DNA of 64,000 nt from Cellulomonas gilvus ATCC 13127 (GTDB lineage: Bacteria; Actinomycetota; Actinomycetes; Actinomycetales; Cellulomonadaceae), in contig NC_015671.1 in assembly GCF_000218545.1 (NCBI RefSeq), forward strand, positions 1,612,001 through 1,676,000, read 5' to 3'. Position numbers and translations under genes: made by a program. Positions 28,186-38,415 of the stretch are shown here, one piece after another; the stretch's first letter is position 1; every line of letters begins with the position of its first letter. The notes beneath the pieces are model-generated. The model was not told the DNA's origin, did not search any database, and saw only the letters and a list, made by a program, of their open reading frames with translations.

Positions 28186-31100
28186 TCACAGCACGTCGTC
28201 GGTCAGGTGGTTCGGCGTGCCGAAGCGGTGCGCCGTGATGCTCACGGCCTGCTCCAGCAGGAACGGCGCGAGCTCGACGCGGCCCGACTCGGTGGCCGCG
28301 TGGTCCCACACCGCGAGATCGGGCCGGCCGTGCGTCGCGGGCGTGAGCGTGTGCGCGCTCGCGCCGACCAGCCGCACGCGCCCCCCGGCCAGGCCCCCGG
28401 CGCGGACCAGCCATGCGTCCTCGTCCTCGACGACGAGCGCAGCCGCCGCGTCCGCGACCGCGGCCGTGACCGCAGCCGGCAACGCGGCCGCGGTGGACAC
28501 GACCGCGCGCGCACCCGCTGCGGTCGCGGCGCACACGACCCGGACCAGTGCCGCGGGCTCGCCGGACGCGGAGACGCGGATGAGCACGGGCGCGCCGTAG
28601 GGCAGGTGCCGCAGCACGTTGCGCTCGGCCCGCAGGCCCGTCACGTCCCGCGGCGCGAACCGCGTGGCGAGCGCGAGCGCGTCGTTGCGGGCACCGCGCT
28701 CGACCGTCTCGGCCTGCTCGGTCGTCAGGTCCGCGCGCGCGGCCGCGACGAGCGCACGCACGCGCGGGTCGGTGACGTCCGCGCCCTCGCGCGCGGGCCG
28801 CGGGTGCCACGTGCCCAGCACGTCGAGGTAGCCGGGTCCGCCCGCCTTCGCGCCCGGACCCACCGCCGAGCGCTTCCACCCGCCGAACGGCTGACGGCGC
28901 ACGATCGCTCCCGTCGTCCCGCGGTTGACGTACAGGTTGCCCGCCTGCACGGCGCCGAGCCATGCGGCGATCTCCTGCGGGTCGAGCGAGTGCAGACCTG
29001 CGGTCAGGCCGTAGTCGACGTCGTCGGTGATCGCCACGGCCTCCGCCAGGTCGGTGGCCGTCATGACCGAGAGCACGGGGCCGAAGTACTCGGTCAGGTG
29101 CGAGCGTGCGCCGCGCCGCACCCCCACGCGCACGCCGGGCGTCCACAGCCGCCCCTCGTCGTCGAGCCGGCGCGGCCGCAGCGCCCACGACTCGCCCGGG
29201 TCGAGCTCGGTGAGCCCCGCGAGCAGCTTGCCCGCCGCGGGCTCGATCACGGGCCCGACCTGTGCGCGCGGGTCGTGCGGGTACGCCACGACGAGGGACG
29301 ACGCGGCGTCGAGCAGCTGGTCGCGGAACCGGCGCGAGGTCGCGACCGACCCGACGAGCACCACGAGCGAGGCGGCCGAGCACTTCTGACCCGCATGCCC
29401 GAACGCGGACGCCACGACGTCCTTGACGGCCAGGTCCAGATCGGCGCTCGGGGTCACGACGATCGCGTTCTTGCCGCTGGTCTCGGCCAGCAGCGGCAGG
29501 TCGGGCCGGAACGAGCGGAACAGCGCCGCGGTGTCGTACGCGCCCGTGAGGATCACGCGGTCGACGCCCGGGTGCGCGACGAGCGTGCGCCCGAGCGTGG
29601 ACTCCTCCACCTGGACCAGGGCCAGCACGTCCCGCGGGACGCCCGCGTCCCACAGCGCCTGCGCGAGGACGGCACCGCAGCGCTGCGCCTGACCCGCGGG
29701 CTTGAGCACCACGGCCGAGCCCGTGGCGAGCGCGGCGAGCGTCGATCCCGCAGGGATCGCGACCGGGAAGTTCCACGGCGGCGTGACGAGCGTGAGCGTC
29801 GCGGGCTCGAACCGCGCACCGTCGACGCCGGGCAGCTCACGCGCCAGCTCGGCGTAGTAGTGCGCGAAGTCGACCGCCTCCGAGACCTCCGGGTCGCCCT
29901 GGTCGAGCGTCTTGCCCGTCTCGGCCGCCATGACCTCGAGCAGCTCGAAGCGCCGTTCCTCGAGCACCTCACCCGCGCGGTGCAGCACCGCGGCGCGCTC
30001 GTCCGCCGGCAGCGCCGCCCACGCCGGCGCCGCCGCACGGGTGCGGGCGACGGTCGCGTCGACCTCGTCGGACGTGCGCAGGTGGGCCGCGTCGATCAGG
30101 TCCTGCCCGAGGTCGCAGGACGGCACGCGCGCGAGCACCGCACGTGCACGCGCACGGTTCTCGGCGACCGCGGGGTCGGTGTCGGGCGTGTTCACGAAGC
30201 GACCCGGACCGGGTGCGTGCTCGAGGGCCGCGTACCGGTCGGGGACGCGGTGGCGCGTCGGCACCTCGTCGTCGAGCGCGGCGACCGACGCCAGGAAGCG
30301 GTCGCGCTCGCGGGCGAACAGACCCTCGTCGGTCGCGAGGTCGAACACGGCCGACATGAAGTTGTCGCTCGACGCGCCCTCCTCGAGCCGCCGGATCAGG
30401 TAGGCGATCGCGACGTCGAACTCGCGCGGTGCGACCACCGGCGTGTAGAGCAGCAGCCCACCCACCTCGCGGCGCACCGCCTCCGCCTGGCCCGGCGCCA
30501 TGCCCAGCAGCATCTCGAGCTCGACGGCGTCCCGGACGCCGCGCCGGCCGGCCAGCAGCCACGCGTAGGCGACGTCGAACAGGTTGTGCCCGGCCACGCC
30601 CAGGCGCACGTTCGCGGTGCGGGCCGGGTGCAGCGCGTAGTCCAGCACGCGCTTGTAGTGCGCGTCGGACTCGACCTTGGCGTGCCACGTCGCGAGCGGC
30701 CAACCGTGCACCTCGGCCTCGACGTGCTCCATGGGCAGGTTGGCGCCCTTGACCAGACGGACCTTGACCGCCGCGCCGCCGCGCGCACGGCGAGCCGCGG
30801 CCCACTCCTGGAGCCGGCGCATCGCGTCGAGCGCGTCGGGCAGGTAGGCCTGCAGCACGATCCCCGCCTCGAGGTGCAGCAGGTCAGGCGCGTCGAGCAG
30901 GCGCATGAAGACGGTGAGCGTGAGGTCGAGGTCCTTGTACTCCTCCATGTCCAGGTTCACGAACGCCGGGGTCGGCGCCGCAGCCGCGAGGCGGAACAGG
31001 GGGCCCAGCTGCTCGACCACGTGCTCGACCGCCTCGTCGAACGCCCACGGGTTGTGCGGTGCGACCACGGACGAGACCTTGACGGAGACGTAGTCGACGT

Positions 31101-31632
31101 CGTCGCGCCGCAGCAGCCGTTCGGTGCCCGCGAGCCGACGCGCGGCCTCGCGCCGGCCCAGCACGGCCTCGCCGAGCAGGTTCACGTTGAGCCGCACGCC
31201 GTCGCGCCGGATGTGGGCGATGGCCGGCCCGAGCCGGCGGTCGCTCGCGTCGATCACCAGGTGGCCGACCATGTGCCGCAGCACGCGCCGCGCCACGGGC
31301 ACGACGACGTGCGGGAGCACGGGCGCGAGCGCACCCCCGACGCGCAGCAGCGCGCGCAGCCCGGCCGGCAGGAACGCCGGTGCGCGGCCCGCGAGCTCGT
31401 GCAGCGTCCGCGCGGCGACGTGCACGTCCTGCGGCCGCACCACGCCGTCGACGAACCCGACGACGAACGGCAGCCCCGCGGGGTCCTTGAGCAGCGCGGC
31501 GAGCTGTGCGGCGGACCCCTCCACGGGGTGGGCCGCGGCCTCCTGCAACCAGCGCCGCACGAGCGCGACGGCTTCCTGCGCGAGCCCCGGGTCGGTGGCC
31601 GAGGCGGGCGGTGGCGTGGGCGAGTCCGGCAT
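28186..31632 (-). CDS. putA: bifunctional proline dehydrogenase / glutamate-semialdehyde (P5C) dehydrogenase
   Basis: 1148 aa. The N-terminal half (about residues 100-430) is the FAD-binding proline dehydrogenase barrel (VDYVSVKVSSVVAPHNPW, FVNLDMEEYKDLDLT, VKVRLVKGANLPMEHVEAE). The C-terminal half is an aldehyde dehydrogenase with TLVTPPWNFPVAIPAG, the Glu in LLAETSGKNAIV (about residue 714) and the catalytic Cys in GHAGQKCSAASLV (about residue 750). It oxidises proline to glutamate. No DNA-binding ribbon-helix-helix domain is present at the N-terminus, so it does not autoregulate like enterobacterial PutA. ATG at 31632 has AAGGAG upstream. It is 111 bp after treZ on the same strand and probably has its own promoter. 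Confidence 0.95.
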   Translation of the reverse strand: MPDSPTPPPASATDPGLAQEAVALVRRWLQEAAAHPVEGSAAQLAALLKDPAGLPFVVGFVDGVVRPQDVHVAARTLHELAGRAPAFLPAGLRALLRVGGALAPVLPHVVVPVARRVLRHMVGHLVIDASDRRLGPAIAHIRRDGVRLNVNLLGEAVLGRREAARRLAGTERLLRRDDVDYVSVKVSSVVAPHNPWAFDEAVEHVVEQLGPLFRLAAAAPTPAFVNLDMEEYKDLDLTLTVFMRLLDAPDLLHLEAGIVLQAYLPDALDAMRRLQEWAAARRARGGAAVKVRLVKGANLPMEHVEAEVHGWPLATWHAKVESDAHYKRVLDYALHPARTANVRLGVAGHNLFDVAYAWLLAGRRGVRDAVELEMLLGMAPGQAEAVRREVGGLLLYTPVVAPREFDVAIAYLIRRLEEGASSDNFMSAVFDLATDEGLFARERDRFLASVAALDDEVPTRHRVPDRYAALEHAPGPGRFVNTPDTDPAVAENRARARAVLARVPSCDLGQDLIDAAHLRTSDEVDATVARTRAAAPAWAALPADERAAVLHRAGEVLEERRFELLEVMAAETGKTLDQGDPEVSEAVDFAHYYAELARELPGVDGARFEPATLTLVTPPWNFPVAIPAGSTLAALATGSAVVLKPAGQAQRCGAVLAQALWDAGVPRDVLALVQVEESTLGRTLVAHPGVDRVILTGAYDTAALFRSFRPDLPLLAETSGKNAIVVTPSADLDLAVKDVVASAFGHAGQKCSAASLVVLVGSVATSRRFRDQLLDAASSLVVAYPHDPRAQVGPVIEPAAGKLLAGLTELDPGESWALRPRRLDDEGRLWTPGVRVGVRRGARSHLTEYFGPVLSVMTATDLAEAVAITDDVDYGLTAGLHSLDPQEIAAWLGAVQAGNLYVNRGTTGAIVRRQPFGGWKRSAVGPGAKAGGPGYLDVLGTWHPRPAREGADVTDPRVRALVAAARADLTTEQAETVERGARNDALALATRFAPRDVTGLRAERNVLRHLPYGAPVLIRVSASGEPAALVRVVCAATAAGARAVVSTAAALPAAVTAAVADAAAALVVEDEDAWLVRAGGLAGGRVRLVGASAHTLTPATHGRPDLAVWDHAATESGRVELAPFLLEQAVSITAHRFGTPNHLTDDVL

Positions 31633-31743
31633 CGTGTGCTCCTTCGTGGGCCCGGGCACGCACGGGGTCGCCGGCGTGCAGGCAGGCCCAGTATCCGGTG
31701 CGGCCCGCGCGTCGGCACGAGCGACGGGCCGTGTCCCGGCCGG

Positions 31744-33513
31744 TCAGTCGGCCGGACCCACCAGCACCGTGACGGACAGTCCGGGGACGACGAGCGTGCC
31801 GGGCTCGGGACGCCGCACGGGGGCCCACGCGGCGGCGACCTGGAGCGGGACCGGGGGCAGCGTCACCGTCCGCTCGGCCGGGTCGAGGTTGACCACCACG
31901 CGTGCCGATCCGCGGTGCAGCACCAGCACGCCCTGCCACGGCCCCGCGGCCTCGTCGGGACCGTCCCACGTGAGGTCGGTCGAGGCGAGGTCGCCCGACG
32001 CGAGGTCCGGCACGGAGCGCCGCAGCACGACGAGCTGGCGGTACCAGTCGAGCAGGCGCGCGTGCTCGTCCTGCGCGCGCTCGTCCCGGTCCAGCACCGC
32101 GCTCGCGTGCGTCGCGGCGTCCTGCGGGTCGGGGACGGTCACGTCGCCGCCGTACACCTGCTCCCAGCCGTGGCCCGCGAACTCCGCGCGTCGGCCCGTG
32201 CGGACCGCGTCGGCCAGGGCCGGGTCGGCGTAGGACGTGAAGAACGGGAACCGGCGTCGGGTGCCCCACTCCTCGCCCATGAACAGCAGCGGGGTGAACG
32301 GTGCGAGCAGCAGCAGCGCGGCCTGCGCCGCGAGCGCGCCCGCGGGCAGGCGCTCGGACGGGCGGTCGCCGAGCGCGCGGTTGCCCACCTGGTCGTGGTT
32401 CTGCACGCACACCACGAACCGGTGGCCGTCGGTCCCGGGCGGCACGGGACGGCCCCAGTCGCGGCCGCGGAACGTCGAGCGGCCGCCGTCGTGCACGAAC
32501 ACGCGCGTCAGCGCGTGCCGCAGCGTCGCGGGCGCGCCGAAGTCCACGTAGTACCCGTGCCGTTCGCCCGTGACCAGCGCGTGGATCGCGTGGTGCACGT
32601 CGTCGGCCCACTGCGCGGTCATGCCCCAGCCGCCGTCGGTCGTCGGCGCAACGGAGACCGGGTCGTTGAGGTCCGTCTCGGCCACGAGCGACAGCGGTCG
32701 GCCGAGCTCGGTGGACAGCGCGGCGACCTCGTCGGAGAGCTGGGCCAGCAGGTGCACGGGGGAGTCGTCCGCGAGCTCGTGCACCGCGTCCAGCCGCAGC
32801 GCGTCGACGTGGAAGTCGCGCAACCACCGCAGAGCGGAGTCCACGAGCCACCGCCGCACGTGCGACGAGCCGGGCTGGTCGAGGTTGATCGCCGCACCCC
32901 ACGGCGTCTGGTGCGCGTCGGTCCAGTACGGCCCGAACTCGCCGACGTACGCGCCCGACGGGCCCAGGTGGTTGTGCACCACGTCGAGGCACACCGCGAG
33001 CCCGCGCGCGTGCGCGGCGTCGACGAACCGCTGCAGCGCGGCCGGGCCGCCGTACGCGTCGTGCACCGCGTACGGGCCCACGCCGTCGTACCCCCAGCCG
33101 CGGTCGCCGTCGAACGGCGCGAGCGGCATGAGCTCGACCACGTCCACCCCGAGCGCGACGAGGTCGTCCAGGTGCGCGATCGCCGCGTCGAGCGTGCCCT
33201 CGCGCGTGAACGTGCCGACGTGCAGCTCGTAGAGGACGCGGCCGCGCACGTCCAGGCCGGCCCAGCCCGCGTCGGTCCACGCGAACGCCCGCGCGTCGAA
33301 CGTGCGGCTCGGGCCGTGCACGCCGTGCGGCTGCCACGGGCTGCGCGGGTCCGGGCGCGCCGGGCCGCCGTCGAGGCTGAACGCGTAGTCCGTCCCGTCC
33401 GGCAGGCCGTCCGCGGCCCACCAGCCCTCGTCGGCGCGCGTCATGGGCCGGCGGCCCTCGTCGACGACGAGGTCCACGTGCGCCGCGCGCGGGGCCCAGA
33501 CGCGCACGCTCAC
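31744..33513 (-). CDS. treZ: malto-oligosyltrehalose trehalohydrolase
   Basis: 589 aa. It is a GH13 enzyme: an N-terminal beta-sandwich (VSVRVWAPRAAHVDLVVDEG), then LYELHVGTFTREGTLDAAI, the nucleophile region FHVDALRLDAVHEL, the acid/base region LVAETDLNDP and VCVQNHDQVGNRALGDR. It releases trehalose from maltooligosyl trehalose made by TreY. GTG at 33511-33513 overlaps the treY stop (GTGA). It is the last gene of the treX-treY-treZ run. Confidence 0.95.
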   Translation of the reverse strand: MSVRVWAPRAAHVDLVVDEGRRPMTRADEGWWAADGLPDGTDYAFSLDGGPARPDPRSPWQPHGVHGPSRTFDARAFAWTDAGWAGLDVRGRVLYELHVGTFTREGTLDAAIAHLDDLVALGVDVVELMPLAPFDGDRGWGYDGVGPYAVHDAYGGPAALQRFVDAAHARGLAVCLDVVHNHLGPSGAYVGEFGPYWTDAHQTPWGAAINLDQPGSSHVRRWLVDSALRWLRDFHVDALRLDAVHELADDSPVHLLAQLSDEVAALSTELGRPLSLVAETDLNDPVSVAPTTDGGWGMTAQWADDVHHAIHALVTGERHGYYVDFGAPATLRHALTRVFVHDGGRSTFRGRDWGRPVPPGTDGHRFVVCVQNHDQVGNRALGDRPSERLPAGALAAQAALLLLAPFTPLLFMGEEWGTRRRFPFFTSYADPALADAVRTGRRAEFAGHGWEQVYGGDVTVPDPQDAATHASAVLDRDERAQDEHARLLDWYRQLVVLRRSVPDLASGDLASTDLTWDGPDEAAGPWQGVLVLHRGSARVVVNLDPAERTVTLPPVPLQVAAAWAPVRRPEPGTLVVPGLSVTVLVGPAD

Positions 33514-36023
33514 GCGTCCGCCTCGCGGACCAGGAGCGCGACCGGGAGCCGCTCGAGCAGCGGGGCCACCGGGACGATCCCGCCGTCGACCTCCGTCCCG
33601 GTCAGGACGTCCACCCACCGGCCCTCCGGCAGCCCCACGGTGTGGTCCGCCCAGCCGCCGAGCCGGTCCACCGACGCGGCGAGCCGCGTCGCGACGACCG
33701 CCACGCGCGGGTCGTCGGCGACCGTGCGCGCGTACGTGATCGTCTGACCCGACGAGTGCGGAAGCGGCACGTAGCCCGCCTCCGGTCCCACGAACGCCTC
33801 GGGCATGCTGCGCCGCAGCCGCAGCGCGCGCGAGGTGACCAGGAGCTTCTCGTCGGACAGGTCACGGGGACCGGCGCCGTCGTCGAGCCGCGCCAGGCGA
33901 GTCACGAGCGGCTCGAGCGGCACGTGGCGGCGGTTGTCGGGGTCCACGAGCGTCGGCTCGGCCATCTCGCTGCCCTGGTACACGTCGGGCACGCCGGGCA
34001 GCGTGAGCTGGACGAGCTTGGTGCCGAGCGTCGCGGCGCGCACGGCCGTGCGCGTGCGCACCTCCCACTCCGTGAACAGCCCCGTGACCACCGGGTCGGC
34101 CAGCGCATGCCGCGCGAGCTCGAGCACGGCCGCCTCGTAGGCCTCGTCGGGCGCGGTCCAGAACGTGTGGCTCTTCGCCTCGCGCATCGCCTTGGTCAGG
34201 TACGGCTCGAGCCGGTCCAGCGGGATCGGCCCGGCCTCGGTCCACGTGCCCGCGAGCGTCTGCCACACCCACTGCTCGGTGCGGCCGTCGACGCGTGAGC
34301 TCCGTGCCGACGCGGTCGCGGCGCGCACCCGCGCGACCAGCGCCGCCCACTCGCTCGGCAGCTCCGAGAGCACGCCCAGCCGGTTGCGGGTGTCCTCGCC
34401 GCGCTTGGTGTCGTGCGTCGAGAGCGTCGTCATGGCCAGCGGCGCCGCGACCTGCTGACGCGCCGCCCAGGCGGCCAGGTCGGTGGGGGTGAGCGCGAAG
34501 CGCGCGGGTTCGCCGCCCACCTCGCACAGCCCCACCAGGTGCGTCCAGCGGTAGTACGCGGTGTCCTCGACGCCCTTGGCCGTGACCGCGCCGCACGTCT
34601 GCTGGAACCGCACCACGAGCTCGTCGCGACGGACCCCGCGCGTGCGGCCGGCGCTGCCGACCTCGCGGCCCAGCAGCAGGTCGACCAGCACGTCCATGGT
34701 CGCGGCGCGCTCGGCGGACATGCGCGTGCGCGCGAGCGTCGCGGCGTGTTCGAGCGCCGCGACCGAGTCCGGATGCACCTGCTCGCCCGGGACCACGTAG
34801 GAGCGGTAGCGCTCGCTCGCGACGAGCAGCTCGACGAGGCACTCGTGCAGCGCGCGCCAGGTGTGGTCGCGCAGGCGCAGGTCGTCGGCGCAGATGCTGG
34901 CCGCGAGCGTCGTCAGCCGGTAGACCTCGGCGTACAGCGGGCCGTCGACCACCTCGCGCTTGGCCTGCTCGGCCACGTGCGCGTAGTCGTCGGACGCGTC
35001 GCCCGTGAGGCGGTGCATGAGCGCACCGAGCGGGGCGGCTCCGCCGGGGTCGACGAACGTCTGCTGGATGCGCCACAGCGCGTCGTAGCCCGTGGTGCCC
35101 GCGGTCGCCCAGTCGGGCGGCAGGTCCTCCTCGCCCTCGAGGATCTTCTCGACGACGACCCACGCGCCCCCGCTGGCCTCGTGCAGCCGGGCGAGGTAGC
35201 CCGCCGGGTCGGCCAGGCCGTCGGGGTGGTCGATCCGCAGGCCGTCGAGCGTGCCGTCGGCCAGCAGGTCAAGCACCAGCCGGTGCGTCGCGTCGAACAC
35301 CTCCGGGTCCTCGACGCGCACCGCGACCAGCGTCCCGACGTCGAAGAACCGCCGGTAGTTGAGCTCCTCGTCGGCCACGCGCCAGTACGCGAGGCGGTAG
35401 TGCTGACGCTCGAGCAGCTCGACGAGCGGCAGCGCCTCCGTCCCCTCCCGCACCGGGAAGACGTGGTCGTGGTACCGCAGGACCGTGCAGGTGCCGTGAC
35501 CGGGCACGTCCTGCTCGACCAGCTCGATCTCGCCGCGCGCGACGACGGCTCCTATGCGGTCGCCCAGCACGGGCATCAGCACGGCGCCGTCGCCGGCCGA
35601 CCAGTCGACGTCGAACCACGCGGCGTACGGCGAGGCGGGCCCGTCCGCGAGCACCGACCACAGCGCGGTGTTGTGCCACACGGGCGTCGGCACGGCCATG
35701 TGGTTGGGCACGATGTCGAGCACCAGGCCCAGACCCGCGCCGTGCGCGGCGTCCGCGAGCCGGCGCAGCGCCGGCAGGCCGCCCAGCACGGGCGAGACCT
35801 CGTCGTGCGCCACCACGTCGTAGCCGTGCGTGGAGCCAGGTGCGGCCGTGAGCACGGGGGACAGGTAGACGTGCGTGACCCCGAGCGACGCGAGGTACGG
35901 CACGCGCCCGGCGACGTCGTCCAACGTCATATCGGCGCCGAGCTGGACACGGTACGTGGAGACCGGGACCGGCCTGCCGGGTGCGGGCAGGCGGCGTGCC
36001 GCGGTCTGCCGCGCCTCGGTCAC
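33510..36023 (-). CDS. treY: maltooligosyl trehalose synthase
   Basis: 837 aa. A GH13 member with STYRVQLGADMTLDDVAGRVPYLASLGVTHVYLSP at the N-terminus, LDIVPNHMA, the nucleophile region LDGLRIDHPDGLADP, the acid region VEKILEGEE and the late TTLSTHDTKRGEDTRNR, which is characteristic of TreY. It turns the reducing end of maltodextrin into an alpha,alpha-1,1 linkage. GTG at 36021-36023 overlaps the treX stop, so the three enzymes are translationally coupled. Confidence 0.95.
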   Translation of the reverse strand: MTEARQTAARRLPAPGRPVPVSTYRVQLGADMTLDDVAGRVPYLASLGVTHVYLSPVLTAAPGSTHGYDVVAHDEVSPVLGGLPALRRLADAAHGAGLGLVLDIVPNHMAVPTPVWHNTALWSVLADGPASPYAAWFDVDWSAGDGAVLMPVLGDRIGAVVARGEIELVEQDVPGHGTCTVLRYHDHVFPVREGTEALPLVELLERQHYRLAYWRVADEELNYRRFFDVGTLVAVRVEDPEVFDATHRLVLDLLADGTLDGLRIDHPDGLADPAGYLARLHEASGGAWVVVEKILEGEEDLPPDWATAGTTGYDALWRIQQTFVDPGGAAPLGALMHRLTGDASDDYAHVAEQAKREVVDGPLYAEVYRLTTLAASICADDLRLRDHTWRALHECLVELLVASERYRSYVVPGEQVHPDSVAALEHAATLARTRMSAERAATMDVLVDLLLGREVGSAGRTRGVRRDELVVRFQQTCGAVTAKGVEDTAYYRWTHLVGLCEVGGEPARFALTPTDLAAWAARQQVAAPLAMTTLSTHDTKRGEDTRNRLGVLSELPSEWAALVARVRAATASARSSRVDGRTEQWVWQTLAGTWTEAGPIPLDRLEPYLTKAMREAKSHTFWTAPDEAYEAAVLELARHALADPVVTGLFTEWEVRTRTAVRAATLGTKLVQLTLPGVPDVYQGSEMAEPTLVDPDNRRHVPLEPLVTRLARLDDGAGPRDLSDEKLLVTSRALRLRRSMPEAFVGPEAGYVPLPHSSGQTITYARTVADDPRVAVVATRLAASVDRLGGWADHTVGLPEGRWVDVLTGTEVDGGIVPVAPLLERLPVALLVREADA

Positions 36024-38314
36024 GGGGCTCCGTCCGTCGGCGCGGCGGCGGTCTCACCCGCGGCGTCCGCCTGTGGCGTCTGCTCGTCGGCCGTGCGGCG
36101 CGACGAGCGCTTGCGCGGTGCGCGGGGCTCGGGCGGCTGGACCTTGGCCTGCTCGCGCGCGGCCACCGCGACCGCGCCCGTGCCGGACACCGACGGGATC
36201 TCCTGGAACGGCGCCCGGGTCAGCACCACCATCGAGTGCCCGGCGAGCGCGAGCTCCTCGCCCGGCCGTGCCGTGTCACCGGGATCCACCTGCGAGTCCG
36301 TGTCGAACACCGCCGTCCACAGCTCGCCGTACGCGGCGTCCGGGATGGTGAACGACGCGGGGTCGGGCTGACCGTTGAAGAGGATGAGGAACGAGTCGTC
36401 GACCACCTGCTCGCCCCGCATGTCGGGCTCCGCGATCGCGTCCCCGTTGAGGAACACCGCCACGGCGCGCGCCATCGAGTTGTTCCACTCGTCGTCGGAC
36501 ATGTGCTCGCCCGAGGGCGACAGCCACGCGATGTCGCGCAGCTCGGACTCGCCCCCGTGCTCGGGAGCGCCCGCGAAGAAGCGCCGCCGCCGGAACACGG
36601 GGTGCTCGTTGCGCAGCCGGATCACCCGCCGCGTGAACTCGAGCAGCGCGGTGCGCTCGTCGTCCAGGTCCCAGTCCACCCAGGACAGCTCGTTGTCCTG
36701 GCAGTACACGTTGTTGTTGCCCTGCTGCGTGCGGCCCAGCTCGTCGCCGTGCGCGAGCATGGGGATGCCCTGCGAGAGCAGCAGCGTGGCCAGGAAGTTG
36801 CGCTGCTGGCGCGCGCGCAGCGCGTTGATCGCGGCGTCGTCGGTCGGGCCCTCCGCACCGCAGTTCCACGAGCGGTTCCACGAGTCGCCGTCGCGGTTGT
36901 CCTCGCCGTTGGCCGCGTTGTGCTTCTCGTTGTAGGAGACCAGGTCCCGCAGCGTGAAGCCGTCGTGCGCGGTGACGAAGTTGACGCTCGCGATGGGCCG
37001 GCGCCCGGTGTGCTCGTACAGGTCCGACGAGCCCGACAGCCGGCTCGCGAACTCGCCGAGCGTCGAGGGCTCGCTGCGCCAGAAGTCGCGCACGGTGTCG
37101 CGGTACTGCCCGTTCCACTCCGACCACAGCGGGGGGAAGCCACCCACCTGGTACCCGCCGTCACCCACGTCCCACGGCTCGGCGATCAGCTTGACCTGCG
37201 AGACCACCGGGTCCTGGTGCACCAGGTCGAAGAACGCCGACAGGCGGTCCACCTCGTGGAACTGACGTGCGAGCGTGGCCGCGAGGTCGAACCGGAAGCC
37301 GTCCACGTGCATCTCGGTGACCCAGTAGCGCAGCGAGTCCATGATGAGCTGGAGCACGTGCGGCGAGCGCATGAGCAGCGAGTTGCCCGTGCCCGTCGTG
37401 TCGAAGTAGTGCTCCTTGGCGTCGTCCACCAGCCGGTAGTAGTTGGCGTTGTCGATGCCGCGGAAGCTCAGCGTGGGGCCCATGTGGTTGCCCTCGGCCG
37501 TGTGGTTGTAGACCACGTCGAGGATCACCTCGATGTCCGCGGCGTGCAGCTCCTTGACCATCGCCTTGAACTCCTGCACCTGCTGGCCGGGCTGGCCGAA
37601 CGCCGAGTAGGCGTTGTGCGGGGCGAAGAACCCGATGGTGTTGTAGCCCCAGTAGTTGGACAGCCCCTTCTCCTGGAGCGAGGGGTCGTTGACGAACTGG
37701 TGCACCGGCATGAGCTCGATCGCCGTGACGCCGAGCTGCTTGAGGTGCTCGATCACCGCGGGGTGGGCGAGGCCCGCGTACGTGCCGCGCAGCTCCTCGG
37801 GCACCGCGGGGTGCCGCTGCGTCAGGCCGCGCACGTGCGCCTCGTAGATCACCGACTGGTGGTACTCGTGCTCCGGCGGCCGGTCGTGGCCCCAGTCGAA
37901 GTACGGGTTGATGACGACAGACGTCATGGTGTGCGGCGCCGAGTCGTCCTCGTTGCGCGCGGCCGGGTCGTCGAACCGGTAGGAGTACAGCGACGCGTCG
38001 CCGTCGACCTGTCCGTGGATCGCCTTGGCGTACGGGTCGAGCAGCAGCTTCGAGGGGTCGCAGCGATGGCCGTTCTCGGGGTCGTACGGGCCGTGCACGC
38101 GGTAGCCGTACTGCTGGCCGGGCTGCACCGCCGGGAGATAGCCGTGCCACACGAACGCATCGACCTCGACCAGGTCGACGCGCCGCTCGGTGCCGTCGGG
38201 CTCGATGAGGCACAGCTCCACACGCTCGGCGATCTCCGAGAACAGGGCGAAGTTCGTGCCGGCGCCGTCGTACGTCGCGCCGAGGGGGTAGGGGCGTCCG
38301 GGCCAGATGAGCAT
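36020..38314 (-). CDS. treX: glycogen debranching enzyme (isoamylase type, TreX/GlgX)
   Basis: 764 aa. It begins PGRPYPLGATYDGAGTNFALFSE and has IYEAHVRGLTQRHP, LDVVYNHTAEGN, the nucleophile region VDGFRFDLAATLAR, the acid/base IAEPWDVG and VNFVTAHDGFTL, which identify an isoamylase-type GH13. It cuts alpha-1,6 branches of glycogen to give linear chains for TreY. The final 60 residues, after about 700, are a charged Ala/Pro/Arg-rich tail absent from GlgX and probably disordered. ATG at 38312-38314 has CACTGT 7 nt upstream on its strand and is probably leaderless. Confidence 0.94.
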   Translation of the reverse strand: MLIWPGRPYPLGATYDGAGTNFALFSEIAERVELCLIEPDGTERRVDLVEVDAFVWHGYLPAVQPGQQYGYRVHGPYDPENGHRCDPSKLLLDPYAKAIHGQVDGDASLYSYRFDDPAARNEDDSAPHTMTSVVINPYFDWGHDRPPEHEYHQSVIYEAHVRGLTQRHPAVPEELRGTYAGLAHPAVIEHLKQLGVTAIELMPVHQFVNDPSLQEKGLSNYWGYNTIGFFAPHNAYSAFGQPGQQVQEFKAMVKELHAADIEVILDVVYNHTAEGNHMGPTLSFRGIDNANYYRLVDDAKEHYFDTTGTGNSLLMRSPHVLQLIMDSLRYWVTEMHVDGFRFDLAATLARQFHEVDRLSAFFDLVHQDPVVSQVKLIAEPWDVGDGGYQVGGFPPLWSEWNGQYRDTVRDFWRSEPSTLGEFASRLSGSSDLYEHTGRRPIASVNFVTAHDGFTLRDLVSYNEKHNAANGEDNRDGDSWNRSWNCGAEGPTDDAAINALRARQQRNFLATLLLSQGIPMLAHGDELGRTQQGNNNVYCQDNELSWVDWDLDDERTALLEFTRRVIRLRNEHPVFRRRRFFAGAPEHGGESELRDIAWLSPSGEHMSDDEWNNSMARAVAVFLNGDAIAEPDMRGEQVVDDSFLILFNGQPDPASFTIPDAAYGELWTAVFDTDSQVDPGDTARPGEELALAGHSMVVLTRAPFQEIPSVSGTGAVAVAAREQAKVQPPEPRAPRKRSSRRTADEQTPQADAAGETAAAPTDGAP

Positions 38315-38321
38315 GCGTCCA

Positions 38322-38327
38322 ACAGTG
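38322..38327 (-). promoter_or_regulatory. -10 box CACTGT for leaderless treX start
   Basis: CACTGT on the minus strand is 7 nt from the ATG at 38314, with no ribosome binding site. It would drive the whole treXYZ operon. Confidence 0.4.
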
Positions 38328-38415
38328 CCAGCGCACGCCCGGGTCGGCACGGCCACACGTTCGGGGTTTGGTCACACCACCCGCGTGCCGGCCCGGCCGG
38401 TCGCCACCGGACCGC

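Noticed and set aside
28207..33747. 1846-codon open frame on the plus strand opposite putA and treZ
   Set aside because: It is very long but low in complexity (Arg, Ala, His, Val, Asp, Gln), has no domain, and lies exactly antisense to two clearly conserved enzymes. High GC removes stop codons from antisense frames.
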